Below, in pieces: positions 15,718 through 26,400 of a DNA stretch of 64,000 bases (within the stretch, counting starts at the first letter, position 1; every line of letters starts with the position of its first letter). The translations under genes were made by a program, and so were the position numbers. The stretch is from JAFDVL01 sp043736395 (lineage in GTDB: Bacteria > Acidobacteriota > Blastocatellia > RBC074). The notes under the pieces are model-generated. The model was not told the origin of the DNA and did no database searches. It saw only the letters and a program-made list of their open reading frames with translations. The stretch is from the NCBI GenBank assembly GCA_043736395.1, contig JAYTCQ010000354.1:1-64000 (forward strand), read 5' to 3'.

Positions 15718-16794
15718 ATGACTCCTGAACGCTATCAACAAATCGGCCAGCTTTTTAATGAAGCACTGGAACTGGTTCCTGAGCAGCGTTCAGCCTGGCT
15801 GCATAAGACCTGTGGCGCGGATGATGAGTTGCGGGTCGAAGTCGAAAAATTGCTCACCAGTCAGGATGAATCCGGAGAATTTCTTTCCCGTCCGGCAATG
15901 CACATTGCGGCGGAATTACTCGCGCAAAATCAAACTCCGACAGCCCTCGGTCAACAAATCAGACGCTATCAAATCCTCTCACTTATCGGAGCAGGAGGGA
16001 TGGGACAGGTTTATCTGGCAAGAGATCAGCGGCTGGGACGACTGATCGCGCTTAAGCTGTTGCCCTCTCATCTCACGCAGGACACGGAACTCGTCCGCCG
16101 CTTCAAGAAAGAAGCGCAGGCGATTGTCTCTCTCAATCATCCAAACATTTTGACGATCCACGATTTCGGCGAGGCACGAGGGATTCACTATATCGCAACG
16201 GAATACGTCGAAGGCAAAACTCTGCGCCAGCATTTGGATGAACGAAAATTCTCACTGACAGAAATACTGGACGTGGCGATGCAAATGGTGAGTGCGCTGG
16301 AAGCCGCTCATCATGCGGGTATTGTGCATCGAGACATCAAACCGGAAAACATCATCATTCGTCCCGATGGATTTGTGAAGGTACTGGATTTTGGTCTGGC
16401 GCGGATCACAAAACCAAATCCCGCTGACGGCGATCAGTCAAATAGTTCCATCACCAGCCCGGGCAGCATTATCGGCACTTCTACCTATATGTCGCCTGAA
16501 CAGGCACGTGGTCATCAGGTAGATCATCGCACCGACCTTTATAGTTTGGGGGTGATGCTTTACGAAATGTGCGCAGAGCGGCCTCCCTTTACCGGCGCGA
16601 ACTCAGTTGAAATTCTTATCAACAGCCTGCATCAGGAACCTCCACCACTGAGCAATTTCGGAATCCCTCTACAACTTGAACAAATGATCAAACACGCCAT
16701 GCGCAAAGATCGTGAGTCGCGAATTCCAGATGCTGGAACAATGCTGCATGAACTGAAAAACCTTCGGCGCAGTTTTGAATTAGAAGGCGTCTGA
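15718..16794 (+). CDS. Ser/Thr protein kinase (PknB-like), kinase domain only
   Basis: A 358-aa Hanks-type kinase. The N-terminal segment MTPERYQQIGQLFNEALEL is a family marker in Acidobacteriota. Gly loop IGAGGMGQVY, VAIK-type lysine in IALK (K113), HRDIKPEN (204-211), DFG (224-226) and APE-like SPEQARG are all present, so it should be active. No transmembrane or sensor domain follows the kinase fold, so it is probably cytosolic. Kinases of this kind usually sit next to the ECF sigma factor; here the small-protein/HNH pair stands between them. Confidence 0.92.
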   Translation: MTPERYQQIGQLFNEALELVPEQRSAWLHKTCGADDELRVEVEKLLTSQDESGEFLSRPAMHIAAELLAQNQTPTALGQQIRRYQILSLIGAGGMGQVYLARDQRLGRLIALKLLPSHLTQDTELVRRFKKEAQAIVSLNHPNILTIHDFGEARGIHYIATEYVEGKTLRQHLDERKFSLTEILDVAMQMVSALEAAHHAGIVHRDIKPENIIIRPDGFVKVLDFGLARITKPNPADGDQSNSSITSPGSIIGTSTYMSPEQARGHQVDHRTDLYSLGVMLYEMCAERPPFTGANSVEILINSLHQEPPPLSNFGIPLQLEQMIKHAMRKDRESRIPDAGTMLHELKNLRRSFELEGV

Positions 16795-16803
16795 TTATCT
16801 TCT

Positions 16804-18498
16804 TCAATACCCCGCCGCCTGCCCGTCTTTACGTGATTCCGACGCGCCGTAATACACTTTATTTTTCGCGTCATACATAATCGCCTGATAGCCGCCATAC
16901 AGTTCCAAACTGAAATTTATTTTATGTCCCATCTTCATCAGTTCGCGGATCGTTTCGTAGCTGTGACCTGATTCAAGCGCAACTGTACCGCCATCGTTCA
17001 TCGTAGTCGTAAAACTTGATGAGCCGGAATGATCTATGCGCGGGGCGTCGCCGGCTTCCTGAATATTCATGCCAAAATCAATGATGTTCGTGATGATTTG
17101 TACGTGGCCCTGTGGCTGAAACGCTCCGCCCATCACACCAAAACTCAAAAATGGTTTTCCGTCTTTGGTGACGAACGCAGGAATGATGGTATGAAATGGA
17201 CGCTTATGCGGAGCGTACACATTGAAATGACCATCCGTCAGCGAATATGACGCGCCGCGATTATGCAGCAAAAATCCCAGCCCGTCCGGCACCAGACCTG
17301 AACCGAATGAGCCTGCGATGCTTTGAATTAGTGAAATCATGTTGCCGTCTTTATCAGCTACGGTTAAGTAAACAGTGTCGCCAAGTTGCAGCGCGGGATT
17401 GCCTGCGTCGTAATGATCGCCTGCGCTGGTGTCCGAAATTAATTTGCGGCGTTCGTTGGCATACGGTTTAGAAATCAACGTTTTGAAGGGAATTTTATTG
17501 AAGGCCTGATCTGCATAAAATTTGGCACGATCTTCATACGCCAATTTTTTTGCTTCAGTGAAATAATGGATATGCTCTTTGCTGCCGAAGCCGAATTTTT
17601 TCAAATCGTACGCTTCAAGAATATTCAGAATTTGCAGTGCTGCGATGCCTTGCCCGTTCGGCGGCAGTTCCCAAACATCGTAGCCGCGATAATTCGTCGA
17701 GACTGGTTCGACCCATTCTGAAGTGTGATCGGCTAAATCTTTCGCGGAAAGAAATCCACCGCTGTGTTTCATAAATGCGTCAATCGTGCGCGCGATGTCG
17801 CCTTTATAAAATTCATCGCGTCCGCCCTTCGCAATTTTTTCCAGCGTATTCGCTAAGTCAGGATTTTGAAAAATTTCTCCTTTGACCGGAACCTTGCCGT
17901 CACGCGAGTATAACGCTTTGAAATTAGGCTGTTCGACGCGAAAAGTGCGGCTGTAAAACTCCCAGTCATACGCCACTTGTTCAGAGACCGGATAGCCCGC
18001 TCGCGCATATTCGATCGTCGGTTTTAGAATTGCGCTCATCGGCAATTTGCCGAATTTTTTGTGCAGCTCAAACCAACCGTCTACACAACCGGGAACAGAA
18101 ACAGACAGCGGCCCGGTTGATGGAACAGCTTTCAATCCTTTGCTTTTGAAATAATCCCGGGACAGCGCATAAGGCGATCTGCCACTGGCATTGAGGCCGT
18201 ACAATTTTTGCGATTTGGCATCCCAGACAATGGCAAACAAATCGCCGCCGACGCCGTCCATCATTGGTTCAACTAAGCCCAGCATCGCGTTCGCCGCAAT
18301 TGCCGCATCAATGGCAGTGCCGCCCTGCTTGAGAATTTCAATCGCGACTTGTGTCGCCAGCGGCTGACTCGTCGCCGCCATTCCATTACGCGCAAGAATT
18401 TCAGAACGTGTAGCGAACGGTTTGCTGGCAATTCGATCCTGCGCGAAGGTTGGCAAAAGCAGCGCAAACAGGCAAAAAAGAGTGATTCGTCGTCTCAT
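16804..18498 (-). CDS. ggt: gamma-glutamyltransferase family protein (exported)
   Basis: A 564-aa Ntn-hydrolase precursor with a signal peptide (to about residue 20). It would self-cleave before T375 (GDTVYLTVADKDGN), giving large and small subunits. The oxyanion GSG region is FGSGLVPDGLGF. Local wording (DTVYLTVAD, IQSIAGSFGSG, LHNRG) is closer to the YwrD-like branch than to classical GGT, which has a TTH start, so true glutathione turnover is uncertain. The start is the ATG at 18498 after GAGGC; the frame continues upstream without a ribosome site. Confidence 0.9.
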   Translation of the reverse strand: MRRRITLFCLFALLLPTFAQDRIASKPFATRSEILARNGMAATSQPLATQVAIEILKQGGTAIDAAIAANAMLGLVEPMMDGVGGDLFAIVWDAKSQKLYGLNASGRSPYALSRDYFKSKGLKAVPSTGPLSVSVPGCVDGWFELHKKFGKLPMSAILKPTIEYARAGYPVSEQVAYDWEFYSRTFRVEQPNFKALYSRDGKVPVKGEIFQNPDLANTLEKIAKGGRDEFYKGDIARTIDAFMKHSGGFLSAKDLADHTSEWVEPVSTNYRGYDVWELPPNGQGIAALQILNILEAYDLKKFGFGSKEHIHYFTEAKKLAYEDRAKFYADQAFNKIPFKTLISKPYANERRKLISDTSAGDHYDAGNPALQLGDTVYLTVADKDGNMISLIQSIAGSFGSGLVPDGLGFLLHNRGASYSLTDGHFNVYAPHKRPFHTIIPAFVTKDGKPFLSFGVMGGAFQPQGHVQIITNIIDFGMNIQEAGDAPRIDHSGSSSFTTTMNDGGTVALESGHSYETIRELMKMGHKINFSLELYGGYQAIMYDAKNKVYYGASESRKDGQAAGY

Positions 18499-18601
18499 AA
18501 ATAGGGCCTCGTAATAGATAAATTTTAATTCAAAATTGGGTGAGCGGATTTTAGCGTGAGAGGAAGATAGAAGTCGAGACAGGTACGAATGCAACATGCA
18601 A

Positions 18602-18662
18602 AAACCCGCACAAAATAAAGCGGCGTCTTCAATGTGAAGGCACCCTTACTTCGTGCGGGTTT
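18602..18662 (-). terminator. terminator of MBL-fold gene
   Basis: AAACCCGCAC (18602-18611) pairs with GTGCGGGTTT (18653-18662), with T5 following on the minus strand. The loop is long (about 40 bases). It lies just after the stop at 18679. Confidence 0.65.
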
Positions 18663-18678
18663 CTGCATTTAGTTTGCC

Positions 18679-19542
18679 CTATTTTTTCACCAGACTTTGA
18701 TAGATCGCATTCGCCCATACATCTGGTTTGACGAAGCTTGTACCAAGACTTTTGTATTCTTCGGGGAATCCTTTGGCTTTAATTTCATCCAAAGTTTTTC
18801 CCGCTTGCATTTGCTGACGTACGATTTCCGTCGTATCAATAATCATCTTCTGATAATTCTTTACGTCTTCAATCGTCGAAACAGGGCCGTGTCCGGGAAT
18901 GATTTTCACATCTGCTGGCAGCCACTTAATCACTTCACCGAGCGTAGAAATTAATCCCACCACATTGCCTCCGCTGCCTAAATCCACAAACGGAAATCTT
19001 CCGGGAGAAAAATCATCGCCTAAATGTGCGACGTTCGATTTGGTGAAATAAATGATGCTGTCGCCGTCCGTATGGCCTTTCGTAAAATACACAGATTGAA
19101 TTTCTTCACCATTGAAATGAATGGAGATTGCCTTGTCGTATGTGATGACAGGTTGCGCATCTTTCGGCTTGGTCTGCATTCTGTTGCGCACATTGGCATG
19201 CGCGATGATAGTTGTTTCTTTGCCGAAGATTTCATTGCCTCCGGTGTGGTCTCCGTGGTGGTGCGTATTGATCAGAAATTTCAATTTGGTCTCATTCAAT
19301 GATTTCAGCGCTGTTTTGATTTTATCAGCCAGCGGCGCGTATTGATCGTCAATGATGAGCGTTCCATCAGGCCCGGTAGAGACTCCGATGTTGCCGCCGG
19401 AACCTTCCAGCATTGAAACATTTCCAGCGACTTTGGATGTTTTGATTTCAACTTTTGAAAAATCCTGCTGCACCGCCGCCGGAGCAAATTTAGCACCGAC
19501 GATGATGAATAAAACTACTCCTGCCAAAATGAAACGATACAT
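18679..19542 (-). CDS. exported metallo-beta-lactamase-fold hydrolase
   Basis: A 287-aa protein with a signal peptide (to about residue 23), zinc motif INTHHHGDHTGGN, and later ligands in FTKGHTDGDSIIYF and IIPGHGP. Same family as 9415-10302 but with the canonical HHHGDH motif. It probably hydrolyses a small ester, thioester or lactam in the periplasm; the substrate is unknown. GAGGAG precedes the ATG. Confidence 0.85.
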   Translation of the reverse strand: MYRFILAGVVLFIIVGAKFAPAAVQQDFSKVEIKTSKVAGNVSMLEGSGGNIGVSTGPDGTLIIDDQYAPLADKIKTALKSLNETKLKFLINTHHHGDHTGGNEIFGKETTIIAHANVRNRMQTKPKDAQPVITYDKAISIHFNGEEIQSVYFTKGHTDGDSIIYFTKSNVAHLGDDFSPGRFPFVDLGSGGNVVGLISTLGEVIKWLPADVKIIPGHGPVSTIEDVKNYQKMIIDTTEIVRQQMQAGKTLDEIKAKGFPEEYKSLGTSFVKPDVWANAIYQSLVKK

Positions 19543-19584
19543 AACTTAGGCTCCTCGAAAATGATTTGTGAATGAAGGTTGGCT

Positions 19585-19676
19585 TAACGCAAAGGGACAA
19601 GGAAGCAAGGGTTCAAAGATAAAAACATATAGAGAATTTCCCTTTGACCCTTTGCCTCTTTGAACCTTTGCGTTGA
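19585..19676. repeat. composite inverted repeat of AAAGG-type words
   Basis: Short words (CAAAGG, AAGGGTTCAAAG) and their complements (CCTTTG, CTTTGAACC, CCTTTGCGTT) fill this stretch, making several nested inverted repeats. It separates the MBL gene from the FKBP gene. Similar word-like palindromes occur at 57165-57221. Confidence 0.5.
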
Positions 19677-19681
19677 ATTTT

Positions 19682-20116
19682 TTATAAAGCCGCAATCTCA
19701 ACTAATCGAATATTGAAATGTAATTCCTGACCCGCCAGCGGATGATTTCCGTCAACGGTAACAGTGGTCTCAGTCACTTCAGAAATCACGAGTGGAATAA
19801 CTTCACCGCTTTCGCTGTGAAGTTCGACAGTCATACCGATCTCCGGCTCGACGCCCAAATCCATTTGGTCGCGCGGAACGGTTTGAATCATTTGTTCGTA
19901 ACGTTCACCGTACGCTTCATTGACGGGAATCACAACGTCTTTGGCCTCGCCGACTTGCATCCCGATGATGGCTTTTTCAAAGCCCGGAATGACATTTCCT
20001 TCGCCTAAAGAGAACCCTAACGGTTCGCGTCCTTCGGAAGAATCGAAGACTTCCCCATCCGCCAATTTACCCGTGTAATGAACCTGAACTGCATCTCCTG
20101 CTTTTGCTACTGACAT
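19682..20116 (-). CDS. FKBP-type peptidyl-prolyl isomerase (SlyD-like)
   Basis: A 144-aa protein with the FKBP half-barrel (VHYTGKLADGEVFDSSEGREPLGFSLGEGNVIPGFE) interrupted by an insert-in-flap domain (EAYGERYEQMIQTVPRDQMD to the DGNHPLAGQELHF segment), the layout of SlyD/FkpB chaperones. No signal peptide and no His-rich metal tail, so it is a cytosolic folding helper without the nickel function of E. coli SlyD. Confidence 0.93.
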   Translation of the reverse strand: MSVAKAGDAVQVHYTGKLADGEVFDSSEGREPLGFSLGEGNVIPGFEKAIIGMQVGEAKDVVIPVNEAYGERYEQMIQTVPRDQMDLGVEPEIGMTVELHSESGEVIPLVISEVTETTVTVDGNHPLAGQELHFNIRLVEIAAL

Positions 20117-20374
20117 TTTTTTCTCACTTATCTAAGCGTCATTTTTGATGTGAATAACGCGAGGTTGATAACGTCATCGCAAGACGCCGAAAGCATAAAC
20201 ATTAGGGGAAAAGGCTTGTCTGAAGTGACTTCGTTTGGCGATGAAAATTTTGATTTGGAAAATAGCGCTCGCTAAAGACCAGAAGTTTCTCAGATATAGG
20301 AAGGAAAAGCCAGAGACGTCAAGAGCGCAAGACTGATGCCTGCGCTCTCGTGAAAATCAAGGTTGTGAAAAAAA
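20117..20374. other. spacer between FKBP and TypA genes
   Basis: Both flanking genes point the same way (minus). The spacer has no strong repeat or frame; an FKBP promoter is expected here. Confidence 0.3.
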
Positions 20375-22192
20375 CTAATCCGAAGATTTTTTCGATTTGG
20401 GTCGAATATTTGCCGGAAGGATTTTCTTGCGCATCCGAATTGATTCCGGTGTCACTTCAACCAATTCATCTTCCGCGATGTATTCAATTGCCTGCTCCAA
20501 AGTCAGGTCACGCACGGGAACCAATCGCAACGCTTCATCAGCACTGGAAGCGCGCATATTCGTCAATTTCTTTTCGCGGACGATGTTGACATCTAAATCA
20601 ACGTCACGGGAATTTTCGCCGACGATCATGCCTTCGTAAACTTCAATTTGCGGTTTGACGAACAGCTCGCCACGTTCCTGCAAATTGAAAATCGCGTAGC
20701 CAGTTGTCGGACCTTGACGGTCGGCAACCAAACTGCCTGTTCCGCGTCCCTGCAAATCGCCCTGCCATTTGCCCCAACGCAAAAACAAAGTATTCAGCAA
20801 CCCGGTTCCTTTGGTTTCAGTCAAAAATTCATTACGGAATCCAATCAAGCCACGTGAAGGAATTTCAAATTCCATCCGCACACGACCGTGACCGTGATTG
20901 ACCATCTTCGTCATTTGCCCTTTGCGGCGTCCCATTGCTTCGGTGACGATGCCGATGAATTGATCGGGTACGTCAATGACTGCGAGTTCGATAGGTTCCT
21001 GCAATTCGCCTTCGTCGCTCTTGCGCGTGACCACCTGCGGACGTGCGACGTTCATTTCAAAGCCTTCACGTCGCATTTGCTCAATCAAAATCGCCAGTTG
21101 TAATTCGCCGCGTCCTGAAACTTTAAAGCTGTCAGGAGCCGCCGTGTCTTCTACTTTAATGGCAACGTTACCGAGTAATTCGCGGTCAAGCCGTTCACGA
21201 ATCTGACGCGAAGTCACATACTTTCCTTCCTTACCCGCAAACGGTGAATTGTTGACACTGAAAATCATGGAGATCGTCGGCTCGTCAATTCTGATGCGTG
21301 GCAACGGACGCGGTTCGGTCGCTGAGGTGATGGTATCGCCAATGTTAATGCCTTCGATGCCAGCCAACGCAACAATTTCACCCGCTTCAGCACGTTCAAT
21401 CGGAGCCTGTTTTAAACCTTCAAAAGCATAAAGCTGCGTCACTTTGGTTTTTCGTAATTCGCCATCAATGCCACAAACAGAAACCTGATCTCCAACGGCG
21501 ATAGTGCCGTTGAAAATACGTCCAATCGCTAAGCGTCCAACGTATTCGCTGTAATCCAGATTCGCTACCAGTAATTGCAGCGGAGCGTTCGCATCGCCCG
21601 TTGGTTCTGGCATCGTACGAATAATTTCTTCAAATAGCGGTTTCAGTGTATCGCTCTCGTGATCGAGTTCATGCTTCGCCATTCCGTCACGCGCAATCGC
21701 GTACAAAATCGGAAATTCAATCTGCACATCATCCGCATCGAGATCAATAAACAGGTCATAAACTTCGTTGACAACTTCTTCCGCACGCGCATCCTGACGA
21801 TCAATTTTATTGATGACTACAATCGGCTTGAGCTTTAATTCCAAAGCCTTCGATAAAACATAACGCGTTTGCGGCAACGGTCCTTCCGAAGCATCCACCA
21901 ATAACAGAATTCCATCCACCATTGTCAGAACGCGTTCAACTTCACCGCCGAAATCCGAATGGCCTGGTGTATCGAGAATATTGATTTTGTAATCCGCGAA
22001 ATGTACCGAAGTATTTTTCGCCATGATCGTGATGCCGCGTTCACGTTCTAAATCCATGGAGTCCATCACACGGTCTACAACTTTTTCGTTGGAGCGAAAT
22101 AACCCGGATTGTCTGAGCATGGAATCTACTAAAGTAGTTTTGCCATGATCGACGTGCGCGACGATGGCGATATTACGAATATTTTGAGTCAT
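20375..22192 (-). CDS. typA: ribosome-associated translational GTPase TypA/BipA
   Basis: A 605-aa GTPase with G1 AHVDHGKTT, G2/G3 DTPGHSDFGGEVER, G4 NKIDR, then translation-factor beta-barrel, EF-G-like domains and the BipA C-terminus (GRGTGSLVADRQGPTTGYAIFNLQERG). It binds the ribosome and supports 50S assembly and growth under stress. The start is the ATG at 22192 (MTQNIRNIAIV); the open frame continues upstream but family alignment supports this start. Divergent from the DUF4129 gene. Full family length. Confidence 0.97.
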   Translation of the reverse strand: MTQNIRNIAIVAHVDHGKTTLVDSMLRQSGLFRSNEKVVDRVMDSMDLERERGITIMAKNTSVHFADYKINILDTPGHSDFGGEVERVLTMVDGILLLVDASEGPLPQTRYVLSKALELKLKPIVVINKIDRQDARAEEVVNEVYDLFIDLDADDVQIEFPILYAIARDGMAKHELDHESDTLKPLFEEIIRTMPEPTGDANAPLQLLVANLDYSEYVGRLAIGRIFNGTIAVGDQVSVCGIDGELRKTKVTQLYAFEGLKQAPIERAEAGEIVALAGIEGINIGDTITSATEPRPLPRIRIDEPTISMIFSVNNSPFAGKEGKYVTSRQIRERLDRELLGNVAIKVEDTAAPDSFKVSGRGELQLAILIEQMRREGFEMNVARPQVVTRKSDEGELQEPIELAVIDVPDQFIGIVTEAMGRRKGQMTKMVNHGHGRVRMEFEIPSRGLIGFRNEFLTETKGTGLLNTLFLRWGKWQGDLQGRGTGSLVADRQGPTTGYAIFNLQERGELFVKPQIEVYEGMIVGENSRDVDLDVNIVREKKLTNMRASSADEALRLVPVRDLTLEQAIEYIAEDELVEVTPESIRMRKKILPANIRPKSKKSSD

Positions 22193-22301
22193 AATGAATA
22201 TTACCTGTACAGCATTGGCTGCGAAAAAATAAACGGTAAGAATAACAGTGCGTACTACTGATGGCAAGCACTATTGCAAGGCATGTTATGATGCCGCAAT
22301 T

Positions 22302-23390
22302 ATGACCGAGCAGACTTCACAAATTAGATGGCCGTTATTTTCAGGGAAAATTTCTCTTGCGCTGATCAAATTCCGCTGGGCGGGATTATTAATATCGGTT
22401 TGCTTTCTTTCCGCGAGTGGACTCGCCGCGACTTCGTTAAGCGGATATATCAATCGCGTTAATGAGGCTGAAAAAATCGTTTCTGATTTAGCTGAAAACG
22501 CCGATGGGAATGACGCAGAAACTGCGGAATTGCAACGCCTGACCAAACTGTTGCCCGCGACCGAAGACATCACGCGCGACGCTACCAGTCAGGACATCGT
22601 TCATGTGGATAACTCCTGGCTTCACGAAGCCATTAAAAAATTAGAAGCCGCTGATGAAGATCAATATACTGAGCAGCTCCAGGAAATTAGTGAGCGTTTA
22701 AAAGTTCTGCATCAATCGTTAACAGCTACATCTTCCGCCTCAGCTAAACCGACCGCTTCAAAGGAAAAATTAGAGGATATTCTAAACCGTAGCGAGTACA
22801 AGCCGGATGAAGAAAAAGACTCCGCCATTCAAGCGTGGCTGAAAAAAACGAAGAAAAAGATTTTCGATTGGTTAGCGAAATTATTTTCTGGCGGTCAAAA
22901 ACCCGATGTCCCGAACAGCTCAATTGGCGCCATGCCTGACATCGCGCGAATCTTTCTGGTCGCAGCTTTAGGCGTTTTTTTAGTCTGGGCTTTCGTCACA
23001 TTATTCAAACGATTGAGTCAGCACAGTGGAAAAATCAAGAAAAATGCCAAAGAAAAAGTCGAAATCCTTGGTGAAGTTTTCGACGCTGATATCACCGGCG
23101 ACGATCTAATCAAGGACGCCGCCGAAATGGCCCGACGCGGAGATTATCGAATGGCCATTCGGCGCGCATATTTAGCGATGCTGTACGAAATGGAACAGCG
23201 CGGAAAATTACGGTTGCATCGCGCCAAAACAAATAACGATTACCTCCGCGAACTGCGCAACGATAAATATACCTATCCTTCCGTGGAATTCATGACGAAC
23301 CGTTATGAAAGAGTTTGGTACGGATTAAGTGCCGCGACGATGGAAGATTATTCTGGATTTATTGAAAATTATCGGGAAGTGGCGCGGTAG
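22302..23390 (+). CDS. membrane protein with C-terminal DUF4129 domain
   Basis: A 362-aa protein: an N-terminal hydrophobic segment (AGLLISVCFLSASGLAATS), a charged helical periplasmic-type region, a second membrane segment (IARIFLVAALGVFLVWAFVTLF), and a cytosolic DUF4129 domain (MARRGDYRMAIRRAYLAMLYEMEQRG to RYERVWYG). DUF4129 is also found at the end of transglutaminase-like membrane proteins; function unknown. The start is placed at the ATG preceding TEQTSQI; no clear ribosome site is seen, so the start is tentative. Confidence 0.75.
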   Translation: MTEQTSQIRWPLFSGKISLALIKFRWAGLLISVCFLSASGLAATSLSGYINRVNEAEKIVSDLAENADGNDAETAELQRLTKLLPATEDITRDATSQDIVHVDNSWLHEAIKKLEAADEDQYTEQLQEISERLKVLHQSLTATSSASAKPTASKEKLEDILNRSEYKPDEEKDSAIQAWLKKTKKKIFDWLAKLFSGGQKPDVPNSSIGAMPDIARIFLVAALGVFLVWAFVTLFKRLSQHSGKIKKNAKEKVEILGEVFDADITGDDLIKDAAEMARRGDYRMAIRRAYLAMLYEMEQRGKLRLHRAKTNNDYLRELRNDKYTYPSVEFMTNRYERVWYGLSAATMEDYSGFIENYREVAR

Positions 23391-23412
23391 AGATTACTGA
23401 AGGTTTAAAATA

Positions 23413-23451
23413 AAAAAAGCGGACAATCCTAAGTGATTGTCCGCTTTTTTA
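23413..23451. terminator. bidirectional terminator
   Basis: AAAAAAGCGGACAATC pairs with GATTGTCCGCTTTTTT around CTAAGT. A- and T-runs on both sides make it work for the DUF4129 gene (plus) and the converging TonB receptor gene (minus). Confidence 0.92.
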
Positions 23452-23474
23452 TAATTAGCCTCTACAGTCAAGAC

Positions 23475-26400
23475 CTAGAATTCATAGCGCAAAGCAAACT
23501 GCATGATTCTTGCTGCTGTAGTTTCGCCAAACGGTTTCTGAGTTGAAGTGAGATTTCCAAACGACGCCGTTGGCGTTCCGCCAGCACCGCCCAAATATGG
23601 GTCAAGACCGAGAGCGAAAGTGTTGCCTAATACAGTAGTCAGTCTTTGCGTGTTGGTTGCGTTAAATACCTCCCAACGGAATTGCAATTTGTGGTTCTCG
23701 CTGTAAGGCATCTTGAAAGACTTGGAAAGACCGAAATCAAGAGAGACAAATCCGGGGTAACGAAGTAAATTTCGGTTCCCCGTTTCACCAGCACGTGGGC
23801 TACGATAGCTTTGATACGCATAGGTTGGATCACTGAAAAGATTCGGTGCCAGTGTTCCGCCACGAGTCGCCGAAGTCTTCAGGTCTCTCACCTGCACACC
23901 ATAGCTACGAATATTCCAATTAGTCGCCCAGCCATTGTTGTCGAATGGATCAACTACTGGAAGTCCACTCGTATAACGATAGATGGTGCTTAACTGCCAG
24001 CCACCGATAATATAGTCAGCCGCAGTATTGGCATTTCCAAGCAGGGACTTGCCTTTGCCAAACGGCAGTTCCCAAACCGAATTGAAGTTAATAATATGAC
24101 GAACATCAAAATCGGAAACTGAACGATTGTCGCGCTGGCGCAGCGGGTTCAGGATGAAAGCTGCGCCGTATACACCACTGGTTTGCAACCCTGACGCATC
24201 GTCAAAGGATTTCGAGAAAGTATAGTTTAGATCCCAGATTAGTGATTTAAATCGCTGACGAATACTCAGCGACCCACCGTTGTAATCTGAACTTCCAATC
24301 GTACCGTAAGCCGATAATGCGCCATATTGACGGCTGTAAAACAGTCGTGCACCACTTCCCGAGTCAAGTGCGTCCTGCAACGAAGTCCAGTCGGTGCCGT
24401 ACCCTAAACAGCCATCGGCCAAAGCACCACAGCCAGGTGAATTAACAGACATCATCGCGTAAGCAGCCTGCGTGTTGGACAATCCCGCCCCAACGTAATC
24501 GGTGCCATTGTAACCGTCAACTGCGGATGCGACTTTCCCCTTAGCATATAAGTTGTCGAAGAAGGGTAGGTTGGGGATTTGCGAGAGTGGCGTATTCTTA
24601 ATACGCAAATCTTGCAGGATGCCAGCGGCAGTATACCAATCCTGTCCTGACTTCGGATCAACGATATTGTTGACAGCCATTACGTCACGAGTGGCAAGCA
24701 GTTTGCGAGCCTTACGACCGATGTAAGAGGCTTCAACTGCTAAGCCTCCAGGTAACAGACGGCTATACGTAAAGTTCCAAACATAATTGATCGGCGACTG
24801 TAGATTGGTATCAAGAGAGCCTTCGATGCGGCGGCGATCATCCAACGGCTGTTGTTTTGGGAAGACCAAATCGCCGGGAACAACAACGTTCGGCAGCGTG
24901 CGAATCGGCTGACCTAAACCAGTAAAGAGCGGAGCGGGATTGGTGGTTACATTGTAAGTATTCGCTGAGATAGTATAGCTAGACTGGAATCCCAAAACGT
25001 TGTTGCCATCGAAATTGAGTGCCAGCCTTTGACCGAAATAGTCATTAGTGATAGCGAATCCACCACGGAAGGTGGACGCACCGTCTTTCCCAAAAATTTT
25101 GGACAAGAATCCATCTCTGAACTTCGGATTCCAGGCAGCGGCGACACGTGGCTGAAAGTTATTTTTGTCCCACTTGTAAAATCCAGAGGCATTATTTGCC
25201 GGGCCAGATAGTTGAATAGAAATTGGGTCGGTGTAGTTAACGCCCAGCTTGGCGGCAGCGATACGCTTGTTCAAATAATCTTCCAATCCGACATTTGGCG
25301 AAGTCTGAAATCCCTGAGTTTCATAAACCGGACGGCTTAAACCGTAACGCAGACCATATGTCAACGTCAGGTTTGAGCGCAAATGCCAGACATCCTGACC
25401 ATACGTATCATATTCTTCGGTAGCGAATTCGCGTACCGCCGGACTACCAGCCGTTAGAGGTTTACCGTTAAGTCCGAAGTTGAAGACTGCTGAATACTGT
25501 GAAAGTCGTCCAATAACCTGTGCCAACGCAATCCTCGTATTATTAACCCAGTCTGAACGAATTGCTGTTCCCGCAGGCAGGTTGAGTAAGCCAGGCAAAG
25601 AAGCGTTGATCGGTGCACTCAAAACTGAACCAGAACCAGAGTAGAATGAGTGGTTGGCGATTCCATTGTCAAAAGCTGGCGCGAAGTTAGTACGCTTGTT
25701 GCGAATCAAACGGATGTTAGTCCCGAAATCCAAACTATGGTTATTGCTTGGACGCCAGTTGAGATTGTCAGTGAAGTTGTGAACCGGAGTCACACGGTTA
25801 ATTGTGCGTACATACGCCCGGTCGGAAAACGTTTGACGAAAGGTGACAGCGTTGACTGATGAATCGCCCTGAATGCTAAGGGCATCGCGGGTCACACCAT
25901 AGCGAAAGTCATTGATCAGATTTGTACCAGCCCGGATATACCCAACGGCAAAAGCTTTTGGATGACTCCATTGAGCCTGTGTCGGCGTGTCAGGAAACTG
26001 CTGAGCCGTGACAAAAGTGTCGTTCTGATAGTTGCCACGAACGAAAAATGTATGAGCATCACTTGGTTTGAAATCAAGGCGCGTGGTGTGCGCACCAAGT
26101 CTGGCTGGTTGTGATTGATTGAAGCGAAACCCGCCAGTGTTGAGACCATCACCAACGGTATTATCGTTAGACGGATAACGTTGCGCAGCAGATGCGAATA
26201 TCGCCAGTGCGGCAGGGTTTACATCAACAACTGCTGTGCCAGCAGGTGTACCACTGGAGGTCAACCCGTTGATTTGTGCTGCCGTCAGCGTAACCAATTG
26301 ACCGTTTGTCGCAAAGAATTTCACTTCGCCGCGTCCCAGACTAGCCAACGGAACTGTTTGCACGACACTGGTTCCTTTGGCATCGCGTCGTCCTTCATAG